Source: an uncultured beta proteobacterium (lineage in GTDB: Bacteria; Pseudomonadota; Gammaproteobacteria; Burkholderiales; Burkholderiaceae_C). From it: a stretch of 5,804 bases of DNA. The notes under the pieces are model-generated. The model had not been told where the DNA came from, made no database searches, and was given only the letters and a program-made list of their open reading frames with translations. Where the stretch lies: NCBI GenBank assembly GCA_903944555.1, contig CAJASG010000183.1, forward strand, positions 1 through 5,804. The letters run 5' to 3'. Of this stretch, positions 1-5,804 are shown piece after piece. A program made the translations under genes and the position numbers. The stretch's first letter is position 1. Every line of letters begins with the position of its first letter.

Positions 1-1586
1 GGCTTGGAGCTCACGTCATACGTAACCCGGTTAATACCGCGCACTTCGTTGATGATGCGACTGGACACTTTCTTGAGCAGCGCATAGGGCAGCTCGGCCC
101 AATCGGCGGTCATGAAGTCGCTGGTTTGCACTGCGCGCAGGGCCACCACGTAATCGTAGGTGCGGCCATCGCCCATCACGCCCACGCTCTTCACCGGCAA
201 AAACACGGTGAAGGCCTGGCTGGTGAGGTCGTACCAGGATTTGCCGGTTTCTTCGTCGATGAAGTTGCGCAACTCTTCGATGAAGATGGCGTCGGCACTG
301 CGCAGCAGGTCGGCGTATTCCTTCTTCACTTCACCCAAAATCCGCACGCCCAAGCCAGGGCCTGGGAAGGGATGGCGGTACACCATGTGGTAAGGCAAAC
401 CCAGCGCCACACCTAACTCACGCACTTCATCCTTGAACAACTCGCGCAGTGGCTCCAACAACTTCAGACCCAGCTGCTCGGGCAAGCCGCCTACGTTGTG
501 GTGGCTCTTGATGACCACCGCTTTTTTGGTCTTGGCCCCACCGGACTCGATCACATCCGGGTAAATGGTGCCCTGTGCCAGCCACTTGGCACCCAAGGCA
601 CCCTCGCCTTTGAGCTTGGCGGCCTCGGCCTTGAAAACTTCCACAAACTCACGACCAATAATCTTGCGCTTGGCTTCGGGCTCACTCACCCCCGCCAGAT
701 GCCCAAGGAACTGGTCCGCAGCATCCACCCGCACCACCTTGGCGTGCAGCTTGCCAACAAACATGTCCATCACCATGTCTCCTTCGTCCAGACGCAGCAA
801 ACCGTGGTCCACAAACACGCAGGTAAGCTGGTCCCCAATGGCGCGGTGAATCAAGGCTGCCGCCACGGAGGAGTCCACACCACCAGACAAGCCGAGAATG
901 ACCTCTTCTTTTCCGACTTGGGCACGGATCTTTTCAACGGCTTCGGCAATGTAGTCACCCATGATCCAGTCAGGACGGGTTTGGCAAATCTCCAGCACAA
1001 AGCGTTCCAGAATGGCAGCGCCGCGCTTGGTGTGTGTCACCTCTGGGTGGAATTGCACCCCGTAGAAACGGCGATCCTCATCCGCCATCGCGGCAATCGG
1101 GCAGCTATCGGTGCTGGCCATCAGCTTGAAGCCATGCGGCAACTCAGTGACCTTGTCGCCGTGGCTCATCCAGACCTGCAACATGCCATGGCCTTCAGAG
1201 GTAGCGTAGTCCTGAATACCTTCCAACAACTGGGTGTGGCCATGCGCGCGCACGTCGGCGTGGCCGAACTCACGCTTGTGGCCACTTTGAACTACGCCAC
1301 CGAGCTGGTGCGCCATGGCTTGCATGCCATAGCAAATACCCAGCACCGGAACGCCCAACTCAAACACCGACTGAGGCACCTTGTCGGTCGTTTCTTCGTA
1401 CACGCTGGCGTGGCTGCCGGACAAAATAATGCCCTTGAGCTTGCCATCGCGGGCGTAGGCACGAATCCAGTCGTCCGTCACATCACAGGGATGCACTTCG
1501 CAAAACACATGCGCTTCCCGAACACGCCGGGCGATCAGTTGGGTGACTTGAGAGCCGAAGTCGAGGATAAGGATTTTTTGGTGCAT
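1..1586 (-). CDS. guaA: GMP synthase (glutamine-hydrolysing), 3' end cut by window edge
   Basis: Cytosolic enzyme that aminates XMP to GMP using glutamine and ATP, the last step of de novo GMP synthesis. Translating the minus strand from the ATG at 1586-1584 gives an open frame starting [13 protein letters not shown]. The N-terminal class I glutamine amidotransferase domain spans about residues 1-200, with the nucleophile in GICYGMQ (Cys85) and the His180/Glu182 pair in FHPE. The ATP-pyrophosphatase domain follows, with the P-loop SGGVDSS at 234-240 and [10 protein letters not shown] near 340. The C-terminal dimerisation domain contains [20 protein letters not shown] and SVGVMGDGR. The frame reaches base 1 at VSSKP (residue 528). 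The family normally ends about eight residues later (PPATIEWE-like), so only the tail is missing. guaB lies upstream on the same strand, but a terminator sits between them. No good Shine-Dalgarno precedes the ATG. The family assignment is certain from the motifs. Confidence 0.97.
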   Translation of the reverse strand, partial: MHQKILILDFGSQVTQLIARRVREAHVFCEVHPCDVTDDWIRAYARDGKLKGIILSGSHASVYEETTDKVPQSVFELGVPVLGICYGMQAMAHQLGGVVQSGHKREFGHADVRAHGHTQLLEGIQDYATSEGHGMLQVWMSHGDKVTELPHGFKLMASTDSCPIAAMADEDRRFYGVQFHPEVTHTKRGAAILERFVLEICQTRPDWIMGDYIAEAVEKIRAQVGKEEVILGLSGGVDSSVAAALIHRAIGDQLTCVFVDHGLLRLDEGDMVMDMFVGKLHAKVVRVDAADQFLGHLAGVSEPEAKRKIIGREFVEVFKAEAAKLKGEGALGAKWLAQGTIYPDVIESGGAKTKKAVVIKSHHNVGGLPEQLGLKLLEPLRELFKDEVRELGVALGLPYHMVYRHPFPGPGLGVRILGEVKKEYADLLRSADAIFIEELRNFIDEETGKSWYDLTSQAFTVFLPVKSVGVMGDGRTYDYVVALRAVQTSDFMTADWAELPYALLKKVSSRIINEVRGINRVTYDVSSK

Positions 1587-1610
1587 AGCTTGCGATCAAC
1601 AAGAAAGGTT

Positions 1611-1645
1611 AAAAGTAAAAAAGGCGTCTGCTGCGAGACGCCTTT
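1611..1645 (-). terminator. Intrinsic terminator after guaB, before guaA
   Basis: Read on the minus strand, a perfect 10-bp stem (AAAGGCGTCT, 1645-1636, pairing with AGACGCCTTT, 1629-1620) encloses a 6-nt loop CGCAGC. It runs straight into a T-rich tract (TTTTTTACTTTT, from about 1622 to 1611). The hairpin begins 15 nt after the guaB stop codon. On the plus strand the hairpin is followed by TGAGGT, so it terminates only minus-strand transcription. Its 3' end is about 25-30 nt before the guaA ATG, leaving little room for a separate guaA promoter. Confidence 0.85.
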
Positions 1646-1660
1646 GAGGTCTTAAACGAC

Positions 1661-3130
1661 TCAATCCGCGCGGTAGTTGGGCGCTTCTTTGGTGATTTGC
1701 ACATCGTGGACATGGCTTTCGCGGATGCCAGCGGTCGTGATCTCCACAAACTCGGCCTGGTTTTGCATGTCTTCGATCGTGGCGCAACCGCAATAACCCA
1801 TGCTGGCACGCACGCCACCCGCCATCTGGAACACGATGGAAACCATGGAGCCTTTGTAAGGCACACGTCCTTCAATGCCTTCAGGCACCAGCTTGTCGGC
1901 ATTGGGATTGCCAGTAGTGGATTCCTGGAAGTAACGGTCCGCACTGCCCTGCTGCATGGCGCCAATGCTGCCCATACCGCGGTAGCTCTTGTAGCTGCGC
2001 CCCTGGTACAAAATGACTTCGCCCGGCGCCTCTTCGGTTCCTGCGAACATGCCACCCATCATCACGGAACTTGCACCCGCTGCAAGCGCTTTGGCTATGT
2101 CGCCACTGAACCGGATACCACCGTCGGCAATCAGGGGAACGCCTGTTCCTTTGAGGGCCGTCGCCACGCTGTCAATCGCCATGATCTGGGGCACGCCAAC
2201 GCCCGCCACGATACGGGTAGTACAGATGGAGCCAGGGCCAATACCAACCTTGACCGCATCGGCACCGGCTTCGACCAATGCCAGCGCTGCTGCACCAGTC
2301 GCAATATTGCCGCCAATCACGTCAATGTGCGGGTAGTTTTGCTTGACCCAGCGCACGCGTTCAATCACGCCTTTGCTGTGGCCATGTGCCGTGTCCACCA
2401 CGATGGCGTCGACTCCGGCACGGGCCAGCGCTTCCACACGCTCTTCGGTTCCTTCGCCCACGCCCACTGCAGCACCCACGCGCAGCTTGCCAAAGGCATC
2501 GCGTGCTGCATTGGGGAAACTGGTTTGCTTGGTGATGTCTTTGACGGTGATGAGACCCTTGAGTTCAAAGGAGTCGTTGACAACCAACAAGCGTTCAATC
2601 TTGAACTGGTTCAGCAGCACTTTGGCCTGCGCCAAGGTCGTGCCATCGGGCACAGTGACCAGTTTGTCGCGCTGCGTCATGATGTGGCTAACAGGCAGGT
2701 CGTAACGCGTCTCAAAGCGCAGATCGCGCCCGGTCACAATGCCGACCACCTTGCCACCATCACAGACCGGAAAACCGGACACGCCCAATTGCTCGGACAG
2801 GTCCATCACCTGACGCACCGTGTGGTGCGGGGTAATGACCACCGGATCACGCAACACACCCGACTCATAGCGCTTGACTTTGGCTACTTGCGCGGCCTGC
2901 TCTTGCGCCGACATATTCTTGTGAACAATGCCGATACCGCCCTCCTGGGCAATGGCAATAGCCAGCCGTGCTTCGGTGACCGTGTCCATGGCGGCAGAGA
3001 CCAAGGGCATGTTCAGCGCGATATTGCGGGAAAACCGGGTGGCGAGGGATGTGTCCTTAGGAAGGACTTGGGAGAACGCTGGCACCAACAAGACATCGTC
3101 GAAGGTGAGCGCTTTGCCGATAAGGCGCAT
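1661..3130 (-). CDS. guaB: IMP dehydrogenase
   Basis: Cytosolic NAD-dependent oxidation of IMP to XMP, the rate-limiting step of guanine nucleotide synthesis. The 489-residue product is the usual bacterial length. In order: the N-terminal TIM-barrel segment with [13 protein letters not shown] (residues 8-20) and SAAMDTVTE; two CBS domains at about 92-205, which in the family bind adenine or guanine nucleotides and tune activity; the barrel again, with DTAHGHS (246-252), the catalytic loop [11 protein letters not shown] carrying Cys303, and the phosphate-binding [10 protein letters not shown]; then the flap with Arg399-Tyr400 (ADRYFQ). The frame is open upstream to 3244, but I chose the ATG at 3130-3128 because the protein then begins [12 protein letters not shown], as in the family, and a GGAG Shine-Dalgarno (3141-3138) lies 7 nt upstream. 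The next gene on this strand is guaA, beyond a terminator. All key residues are present. Confidence 0.98.
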   Translation of the reverse strand: MRLIGKALTFDDVLLVPAFSQVLPKDTSLATRFSRNIALNMPLVSAAMDTVTEARLAIAIAQEGGIGIVHKNMSAQEQAAQVAKVKRYESGVLRDPVVITPHHTVRQVMDLSEQLGVSGFPVCDGGKVVGIVTGRDLRFETRYDLPVSHIMTQRDKLVTVPDGTTLAQAKVLLNQFKIERLLVVNDSFELKGLITVKDITKQTSFPNAARDAFGKLRVGAAVGVGEGTEERVEALARAGVDAIVVDTAHGHSKGVIERVRWVKQNYPHIDVIGGNIATGAAALALVEAGADAVKVGIGPGSICTTRIVAGVGVPQIMAIDSVATALKGTGVPLIADGGIRFSGDIAKALAAGASSVMMGGMFAGTEEAPGEVILYQGRSYKSYRGMGSIGAMQQGSADRYFQESTTGNPNADKLVPEGIEGRVPYKGSMVSIVFQMAGGVRASMGYCGCATIEDMQNQAEFVEITTAGIRESHVHDVQITKEAPNYRAD

Positions 3131-3137
3131 GTCTAAG

Positions 3138-3141
3138 CTCC
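3138..3141 (-). promoter_or_regulatory. Shine-Dalgarno of guaB
   Basis: Minus-strand GGAG, 7 nt before the ATG at 3130. It selects this start over the upstream in-frame ATG at 3244, which would add 38 non-family residues and overlap the divergent gene's start. Confidence 0.7.
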
Positions 3142-3150
3142 AAATAGTCG

Positions 3151-3156
3151 ATTGTA
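3151..3156 (-). promoter_or_regulatory. Candidate -10 element of the guaB promoter
   Basis: Minus-strand TACAAT matches the sigma-70 -10 consensus at five of six positions and lies 20 nt before the guaB ATG. Transcription would start near 3144, just ahead of the Shine-Dalgarno, giving a leader of about 14 nt. No good -35 hexamer is seen at 16-18 nt spacing (AGAAGC at 17 nt), so the promoter is either activator-dependent or relies mainly on its -10 element. Inference from sequence only. Confidence 0.45.
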
Positions 3157-3181
3157 CCCGTGCAATGCCAACCGCTTCTTT

Positions 3182-3210
3182 TTGCCCAGCCCGGCCTAGG
3201 CGGCTACACT
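3182..3210 (+). promoter_or_regulatory. Candidate promoter of the DUF4124 gene, possibly leaderless
   Basis: TTGCCC (3182-3187) and TACACT (3205-3210) each match four of six bases of the sigma-70 hexamers and are exactly 17 nt apart. Only 6 nt separate the -10 from the ATG at 3217, so transcription would begin at or next to the start codon. This fits the absence of a Shine-Dalgarno upstream. The spacer holds the palindrome GCCTAGGC (3194-3201). The hexamers are weak, so this remains a suggestion. Confidence 0.35.
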
Positions 3211-3216
3211 GGCAAC

Positions 3217-3738
3217 ATGAAACTGTTTCAAACACTTTTAGCAATGGCGTTGGTCGGAACCTGTGTTGCAGCGGCCGCCCAGTGGCAATGGATCGACAAG
3301 GACGGGCGCAAGGTGTTCAGCGATCGCGCGCCGCCAGTTGACGTCTTGGACAAGAACATTGTCAAACGCCCACAGGGTCGTGCGTCCAGCACCCCGGCAG
3401 CTGAAGCGGCCGCGGCCGGCGTTGAAGCAGCGCCAGCAAGTCCGGTCCCAGCATCCACCGCAGCACCCGCCAAAGGGGTTGGTGTGGACAAAGAGTTGGA
3501 AGCCAAGAAAAAGCAGGCCACCGATGCAGAAATAGCCAAACGCAAGGCTGAGGAAGAGCGCGTTACCAAGGCCAAGGTAGAGAACTGTGCCCGTGCCAAG
3601 CAAGCAAAGACAACCTACGACTCCGGCGTGCGCATATCACGCTCAAACGCAGCTGGTGAAAAAGAAATATTGGATGACGCCGCGCGTGCAGAGGAACTCA
3701 AACGCATTCAAAGCGTCATTGCAGCGGACTGCAAATAG
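3217..3738 (+). CDS. Exported DUF4124 domain protein, function unknown
   Basis: A 173-residue protein. It begins with a Sec signal peptide: MK, a hydrophobic core [15 protein letters not shown], and likely signal peptidase I cleavage after Ala20 or Ala21, just before QWQW. The mature start, [19 protein letters not shown] (22-40), is the short DUF4124 motif (W-x-D-x-x-G-x-x-x-[YF]-[ST]-D-x-x-P) common in proteobacterial periplasmic proteins of unknown role. Next come an Ala/Pro-rich linker (about 54-88) and a charged, probably helical or coiled-coil part (91-170) with two cysteines, Cys124 and Cys172, that could form a disulfide in the periplasm. I chose the ATG at 3217 over an in-frame ATG at 3160 because the latter adds 19 residues ahead of a complete signal peptide and lies close to the guaB promoter. 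It is divergent from guaB and convergent with rnfH. The function cannot be told from the sequence. Confidence 0.88.
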   Translation: MKLFQTLLAMALVGTCVAAAAQWQWIDKDGRKVFSDRAPPVDVLDKNIVKRPQGRASSTPAAEAAAAGVEAAPASPVPASTAAPAKGVGVDKELEAKKKQATDAEIAKRKAEEERVTKAKVENCARAKQAKTTYDSGVRISRSNAAGEKEILDDAARAEELKRIQSVIAADCK

Positions 3739-3762
3739 GCCCACGGGCCTCCAACGCTTAGC

Positions 3763-4098
3763 CTAGTACCCAGCCTTCGCGCCCACGCGGCGCTTGGCAA
3801 ACAGGCCCGCCGTCTTGGCCCCTTGACGTGCAAAACGCTCTCGACGCGCCACCTTGGGGTCCACGGTGAGCGGACGATAGATTTCCACACGATCGTGAGC
3901 ACGCAATACCTGTTTGGCAAGCGCTTTACGGCCCCAAACGCCCAATTCTGCAGATTCGATTTGCTCTGGTGACATCTCAAGCAGAATTCCACTGAGCTGC
4001 ACCGCCTGCCCCACCGTGCACCCTGGCTCCACAAAAAGCTCCACTTCGCGGATAAGCCGAGGCCTTGGCGAGTACACAACCGAGATGGATATTTGCAT
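3763..4098 (-). CDS. rnfH: RnfH family protein (RatB/YfjF-like, ubiquitin-like fold)
   Basis: A 111-residue small cytosolic protein. It starts MQISISVVYS, has a beta-grasp-like first half, and carries the family signature VWGRKALAKQVLRAHDRVEIYRPL as ELGVWGRK (51-58) and DRVEIYRPLTVDPK (69-82). RnfH is named after rnf gene clusters and is called RatB/YfjF beside RatA in E. coli. Its biochemical role is not established, and no rnf genes are visible here. E. coli RnfH is shorter (about 96 residues); the extra length here is a basic C-terminal tail (81-111) rich in Lys and Arg. The ATG at 4098 follows the ratA stop codon TAG (4102-4100) after one nucleotide. GGGG (4108-4105), inside the ratA end, can act as its Shine-Dalgarno. 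The two genes are therefore almost certainly co-transcribed and translationally coupled. The frame is open further upstream, but only inside ratA. Confidence 0.92.
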   Translation of the reverse strand: MQISISVVYSPRPRLIREVELFVEPGCTVGQAVQLSGILLEMSPEQIESAELGVWGRKALAKQVLRAHDRVEIYRPLTVDPKVARRERFARQGAKTAGLFAKRRVGAKAGY

Positions 4099-4099
4099 C

Positions 4100-4543
4100 C
4101 TAATCCCCGTAAACCTGTTGCGCGCGCTTGACGAAGGCATCCACCATGTTGGCGGCAATTTTGTCAAACACGGGGCCAACCAGCTTGCCGAGCGTCGCGT
4201 TGTCAAAGCCGTAATTGAGTGTCAGCTCAACCTTGCAAGCGCGCTGGGTTCCATCACCCAGAACATGAAAATCCCACTGCCCATCCAGCCGTGAAAAAGG
4301 GCCTTTGACCAATTGCATATCCACCCGGCTTGATGGCGTATGAATATTGCGGGTGGTAAACGTCTGGCGCACCCCACCGAATGAAATTCCCACTTCGGCG
4401 GTCATTCCATCTGCATCCTGCACAAGCACATTGGCATGGTCGCACCATGGCAAAAACTGCGGATATTGAGCGACATCGGTCACCAGCACATACATTTCTG
4501 CGGGGGTGTACCAGATCAGGACGGACTTCGTTACGGTTTTCAT
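4100..4543 (-). CDS. ratA: RatA/COQ10-like START-domain protein
   Basis: A 147-residue single-domain protein of the polyketide cyclase/COQ10 (START-like, SRPBCC) family. Visible signatures are MKTVTKSVLIWYTPAEMY at the start, VTDVAQYPQFLPWC (21-34), SFGGVRQTFTTRN (54-66), LVKGPFSRLDGQWDF (78-92) and the C-terminal helix VGPVFDKIAANMVDAFVKRAQQVYG. The fold has a hydrophobic ligand pocket; eukaryotic COQ10 relatives bind ubiquinone. The E. coli homologue RatA (YfjG) was reported to bind 50S subunits and block 70S formation, and is catalogued as a toxin, though a true toxin-antitoxin role is doubtful. Length and motifs match the family. It is the first gene of a ratA-rnfH pair and diverges from smpB over 80 bp, as in E. 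coli. No clear Shine-Dalgarno precedes the ATG. Confidence 0.94.
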   Translation of the reverse strand: MKTVTKSVLIWYTPAEMYVLVTDVAQYPQFLPWCDHANVLVQDADGMTAEVGISFGGVRQTFTTRNIHTPSSRVDMQLVKGPFSRLDGQWDFHVLGDGTQRACKVELTLNYGFDNATLGKLVGPVFDKIAANMVDAFVKRAQQVYGD

Positions 4544-4563
4544 AGAATAGGGGTCTGCGCGGG

Positions 4564-4569
4564 ATTGTA
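4564..4569 (-). promoter_or_regulatory. Candidate -10 element of the ratA-rnfH promoter
   Basis: Minus-strand TACAAT (five of six consensus bases) lies 20 nt before the ratA ATG, the same distance and hexamer as in front of guaB. It implies a leader of about 14 nt. No convincing -35 stands at 16-18 nt spacing. The sequence just upstream reads TTGAC directly against the -10, too close to be a -35. Confidence 0.35.
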
Positions 4570-4623
4570 GTCAAGGCCTGAAGCGCCACTTCCTTTTCCG
4601 TCTGTCATCCCCAATTACTGCCC

Positions 4624-5097
4624 ATGGCCAAAAAACCCGATACCGCTAACCGCATTGCCGACAACAAGAAGGCCGCATACAACTATTTCATTGAAGAACG
4701 CTTCGAGGCGGGCTTGGTACTGGAAGGCTGGGAGGTCAAATCACTGCGCGCGGGCAAGGTGCAATTGACCGATGGCTATGTGGTGGTGCGCAATGGCGAG
4801 CTGTTCCTGATTGGCCTGCAAATCACACCGCTGGGAACCGCATCCACGCACATCAGCCCCGACAAGGTGCGCACCAAGAAGCTCTTGCTGCACAAGGAAG
4901 AGATCAAGCGTCTGATTGGCAAGGTCGAGCAAAAAGGACACACCCTGGTGCCGCTCAACCTGCACTGGAAAGACAACAAAATCAAGTGCGACATTGCATT
5001 GGCCAAGGGCAAGGCCGAACATGACAAGCGCGACACTATCAAAGACCGTGAGGGCAAGCGCGAAGTTGCGCGGGCCATGAAGAGCTACAGCAAATAG
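4624..5097 (+). CDS. smpB: SsrA-binding protein SmpB
   Basis: A 157-residue protein that binds the tRNA-like domain of tmRNA and brings it to stalled ribosomes for trans-translation. The family pattern is clear: [20 protein letters not shown] (14-33), [11 protein letters not shown] (35-45), a [14 protein letters not shown] strand pair (51-64), [20 protein letters not shown] (75-94), [13 protein letters not shown] (99-111) and [13 protein letters not shown] (124-136). The positively charged C-terminal tail (about 130-157) should fold into the mRNA channel of the stalled ribosome. In that tail the residue after DRE is Gly144, where E. coli has Trp147. The ATG at 4624 gives the family-typical MAKKPDT start. 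No Shine-Dalgarno-like purine run precedes it, and I could not identify a promoter with confidence. It is divergent from ratA and convergent with the downstream hydrolase gene. Confidence 0.97.
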   Translation: MAKKPDTANRIADNKKAAYNYFIEERFEAGLVLEGWEVKSLRAGKVQLTDGYVVVRNGELFLIGLQITPLGTASTHISPDKVRTKKLLLHKEEIKRLIGKVEQKGHTLVPLNLHWKDNKIKCDIALAKGKAEHDKRDTIKDREGKREVARAMKSYSK

Positions 5098-5133
5098 ATT
5101 CGGCAGGCACGCCCCCCCGGCTTTGCCAGGGTG

Positions 5134-5804
5134 TTAGACCAAATCCCGCAATGGGTGTGCCCAAGCCGGCCAGGGTGATTCAAAAAATGGAGCCACCTGC
5201 TCGGCCGTCACATCTTCGATACGCGGCGGATTCCACTGTGGCGTATGGTCTTTGTCCACCGCCAGCGCCCGAATACCCTCAACGGTTTCCGAAGTCACAC
5301 CAAAACGCGACAGGTGGACCGTGCTGAAGCAATGGCGCACGATGTTGCGCTCCATGCGCAGGTCCTCGGCCAAGCTCATCGTGCGGGCGCGGCGTACCTG
5401 CTCCAACACCACATGCAGCATCAAGGGCGAACGCTTGCGCAAGGTGGCTGCGGTGCTTTGCGCCCACTCGCCACCGTCTGCCTCCAACGCCTGAATGATC
5501 TCAGGCACGCTGTCGAGTGAAAAATAGTGGTCAATTAGGCCTCTAGCCCCCGCTGAATATGCGCAACCAGCTATCGAACACATAGCAATCCAATCTTCCA
5601 ATGCTGCAGGCTCACCGAGGTGTACAGTGGCTAAAGCATCCCACGCGTCTTCCAGCCGGGCCACATCCAGGCAGGCATCCGCCAAGCCCAGCGCTATTGC
5701 CGCACCTGCATCCATCGCCTCACCAGTCAACGCCAGCCACTCACCGGTCCGACCGGGGCAACGACTCAGAAAATACCCACCCCCTACATCCGGGACCAGG
5801 CCAA
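5134..5804 (-). CDS. Enoyl-CoA hydratase/isomerase family protein, probable 3-hydroxyisobutyryl-CoA hydrolase; 5' end cut by window edge
   Basis: The last 222 residues of a crotonase-superfamily protein; the frame is open to the right edge, so the start lies outside. The first visible residues, GLVPDVGGGYFLSRCPGR, match the GLxPDVGGxYFLxRLPG motif of 3-hydroxyisobutyryl-CoA hydrolases, followed by LALTGEAMDAGAAIALGLAD, the usual helix pair after the oxyanion-forming part. The C-terminal half (LRKRSPLML, then LAEDLRMERNIVRHC, then EGIRALAVDKDHTPQW) is the extra region that sets this group apart from plain enoyl-CoA hydratases. Family members are about 340-385 residues, so roughly 120-160 are missing, including the N-terminal CoA-binding part. 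The expected reaction is hydrolysis of 3-hydroxyisobutyryl-CoA in valine breakdown. It ends RDLV with TAA at 5136-5134, 36 bp from the smpB stop. Substrate is inferred from family, not shown. Confidence 0.85.
   Translation of the reverse strand, partial: GLVPDVGGGYFLSRCPGRTGEWLALTGEAMDAGAAIALGLADACLDVARLEDAWDALATVHLGEPAALEDWIAMCSIAGCAYSAGARGLIDHYFSLDSVPEIIQALEADGGEWAQSTAATLRKRSPLMLHVVLEQVRRARTMSLAEDLRMERNIVRHCFSTVHLSRFGVTSETVEGIRALAVDKDHTPQWNPPRIEDVTAEQVAPFFESPWPAWAHPLRDLV

Noticed and set aside
498..1655. Long plus-strand open frame (385 codons) opposite guaA
   Set aside because: It is antisense to guaA throughout, His/Leu-rich with no recognisable domain, and the opposite strand encodes an unmistakable GMP synthase. 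Such frames arise from codon bias in GC-rich genes.
1697..3136. Plus-strand open frame of 479 codons opposite guaB
   Set aside because: Unusually long, but it mirrors guaB exactly, is rich in His/Asn/Gly as expected for reverse-complement reading, and shows no family motif or ribosome site.
3160..3216. Upstream in-frame ATG at 3160 for the DUF4124 gene
   Set aside because: It would place 19 residues before a complete signal peptide and overlap the promoter region.
3131..3244. Upstream ATG at 3244 for guaB, adding 38 residues
   Set aside because: The added residues do not match any IMP dehydrogenase N-terminus, and the internal ATG at 3130 has a Shine-Dalgarno and family-typical start.
3217..3279. 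DUF4124 protein as a lipoprotein through Cys16
   Set aside because: The residues before the cysteine are LVGT; Thr directly before Cys does not fit the lipobox, and the hydrophobic stretch continues past it to an Ala-rich cleavage site.
3737..3750. Hairpin AGGCCC/GGGCCT between the convergent DUF4124 gene and rnfH
   Set aside because: It overlaps the stop codon, its loop is only 2-4 nt and no T-run follows on either strand, so terminator function is not supported.
4100..4543. RatA-RnfH as a genuine toxin-antitoxin or defence module
   Set aside because: Conserved housekeeping gene order beside smpB, no mobile-element context, and START/COQ10 homology argue for a core cellular role.
5098..5133. 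Possible bidirectional terminator between smpB and the hydrolase gene, with a run of seven C
   Set aside because: Only a 4-bp GGCA/TGCC pairing could be found and no T-tract on either strand.
5134..5730. TTG at 5730 as the start of the hydrolase gene
   Set aside because: The same frame stays open to the right edge and encodes the conserved PDVGGGYF motif upstream, so the gene is truncated by the window rather than starting there.

Overview
The window reads as a chromosomal core segment from a moderately GC-rich betaproteobacterium of the order Burkholderiales, most likely Comamonadaceae (Rhodoferax/Polaromonas/Acidovorax-like). This rests on the wording of GuaA (the SGSHAS loop, and C-terminal VSSKP in place of ISGKP), the SmpB N- and C-termini, and the gene order smpB / ratA-rnfH / DUF4124 gene / guaB / guaA. 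I see no mobile element, CRISPR array, tRNA or rRNA, and no clear sign of recent foreign DNA. It is an ordinary housekeeping region, and I do not find a new biological system in it.

Layout. Positions 1-1586 (minus) hold guaA (GMP synthase), complete at its N-terminus and missing only its last few residues at the left edge. A strong minus-strand intrinsic terminator (1611-1645) separates it from guaB (IMP dehydrogenase, 1661-3130, minus). An 86-bp divergent promoter region follows, then a small exported DUF4124 protein on the plus strand (3217-3738). This converges on a minus-strand pair, rnfH (3763-4098) and ratA (4100-4543), whose reading frames are 1 nt apart. ratA diverges from smpB (4624-5097, plus). 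smpB converges on the 3' part of an enoyl-CoA hydratase/isomerase-superfamily gene, most like 3-hydroxyisobutyryl-CoA hydrolase, which runs off the right edge (5134-5804, minus). No gene-free stretch exceeds about 90 bp.

How the genes work together. GuaB (IMP to XMP) and GuaA (XMP to GMP) are the two consecutive committed steps of guanine nucleotide synthesis. SmpB is the tmRNA partner in ribosome rescue. RatA is a START/COQ10-like protein, reported in E. coli to affect ribosome subunit association and related to ubiquinone-binding proteins elsewhere, and RnfH is its small ubiquitin-like-fold neighbour. The hydrolase belongs to valine catabolism and looks unrelated.

The points most worth a second look are the terminator inside the guaBA pair, glycine in the SmpB tail where E. 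coli has tryptophan, and the short, similarly spaced promoter-like elements at the divergent starts.
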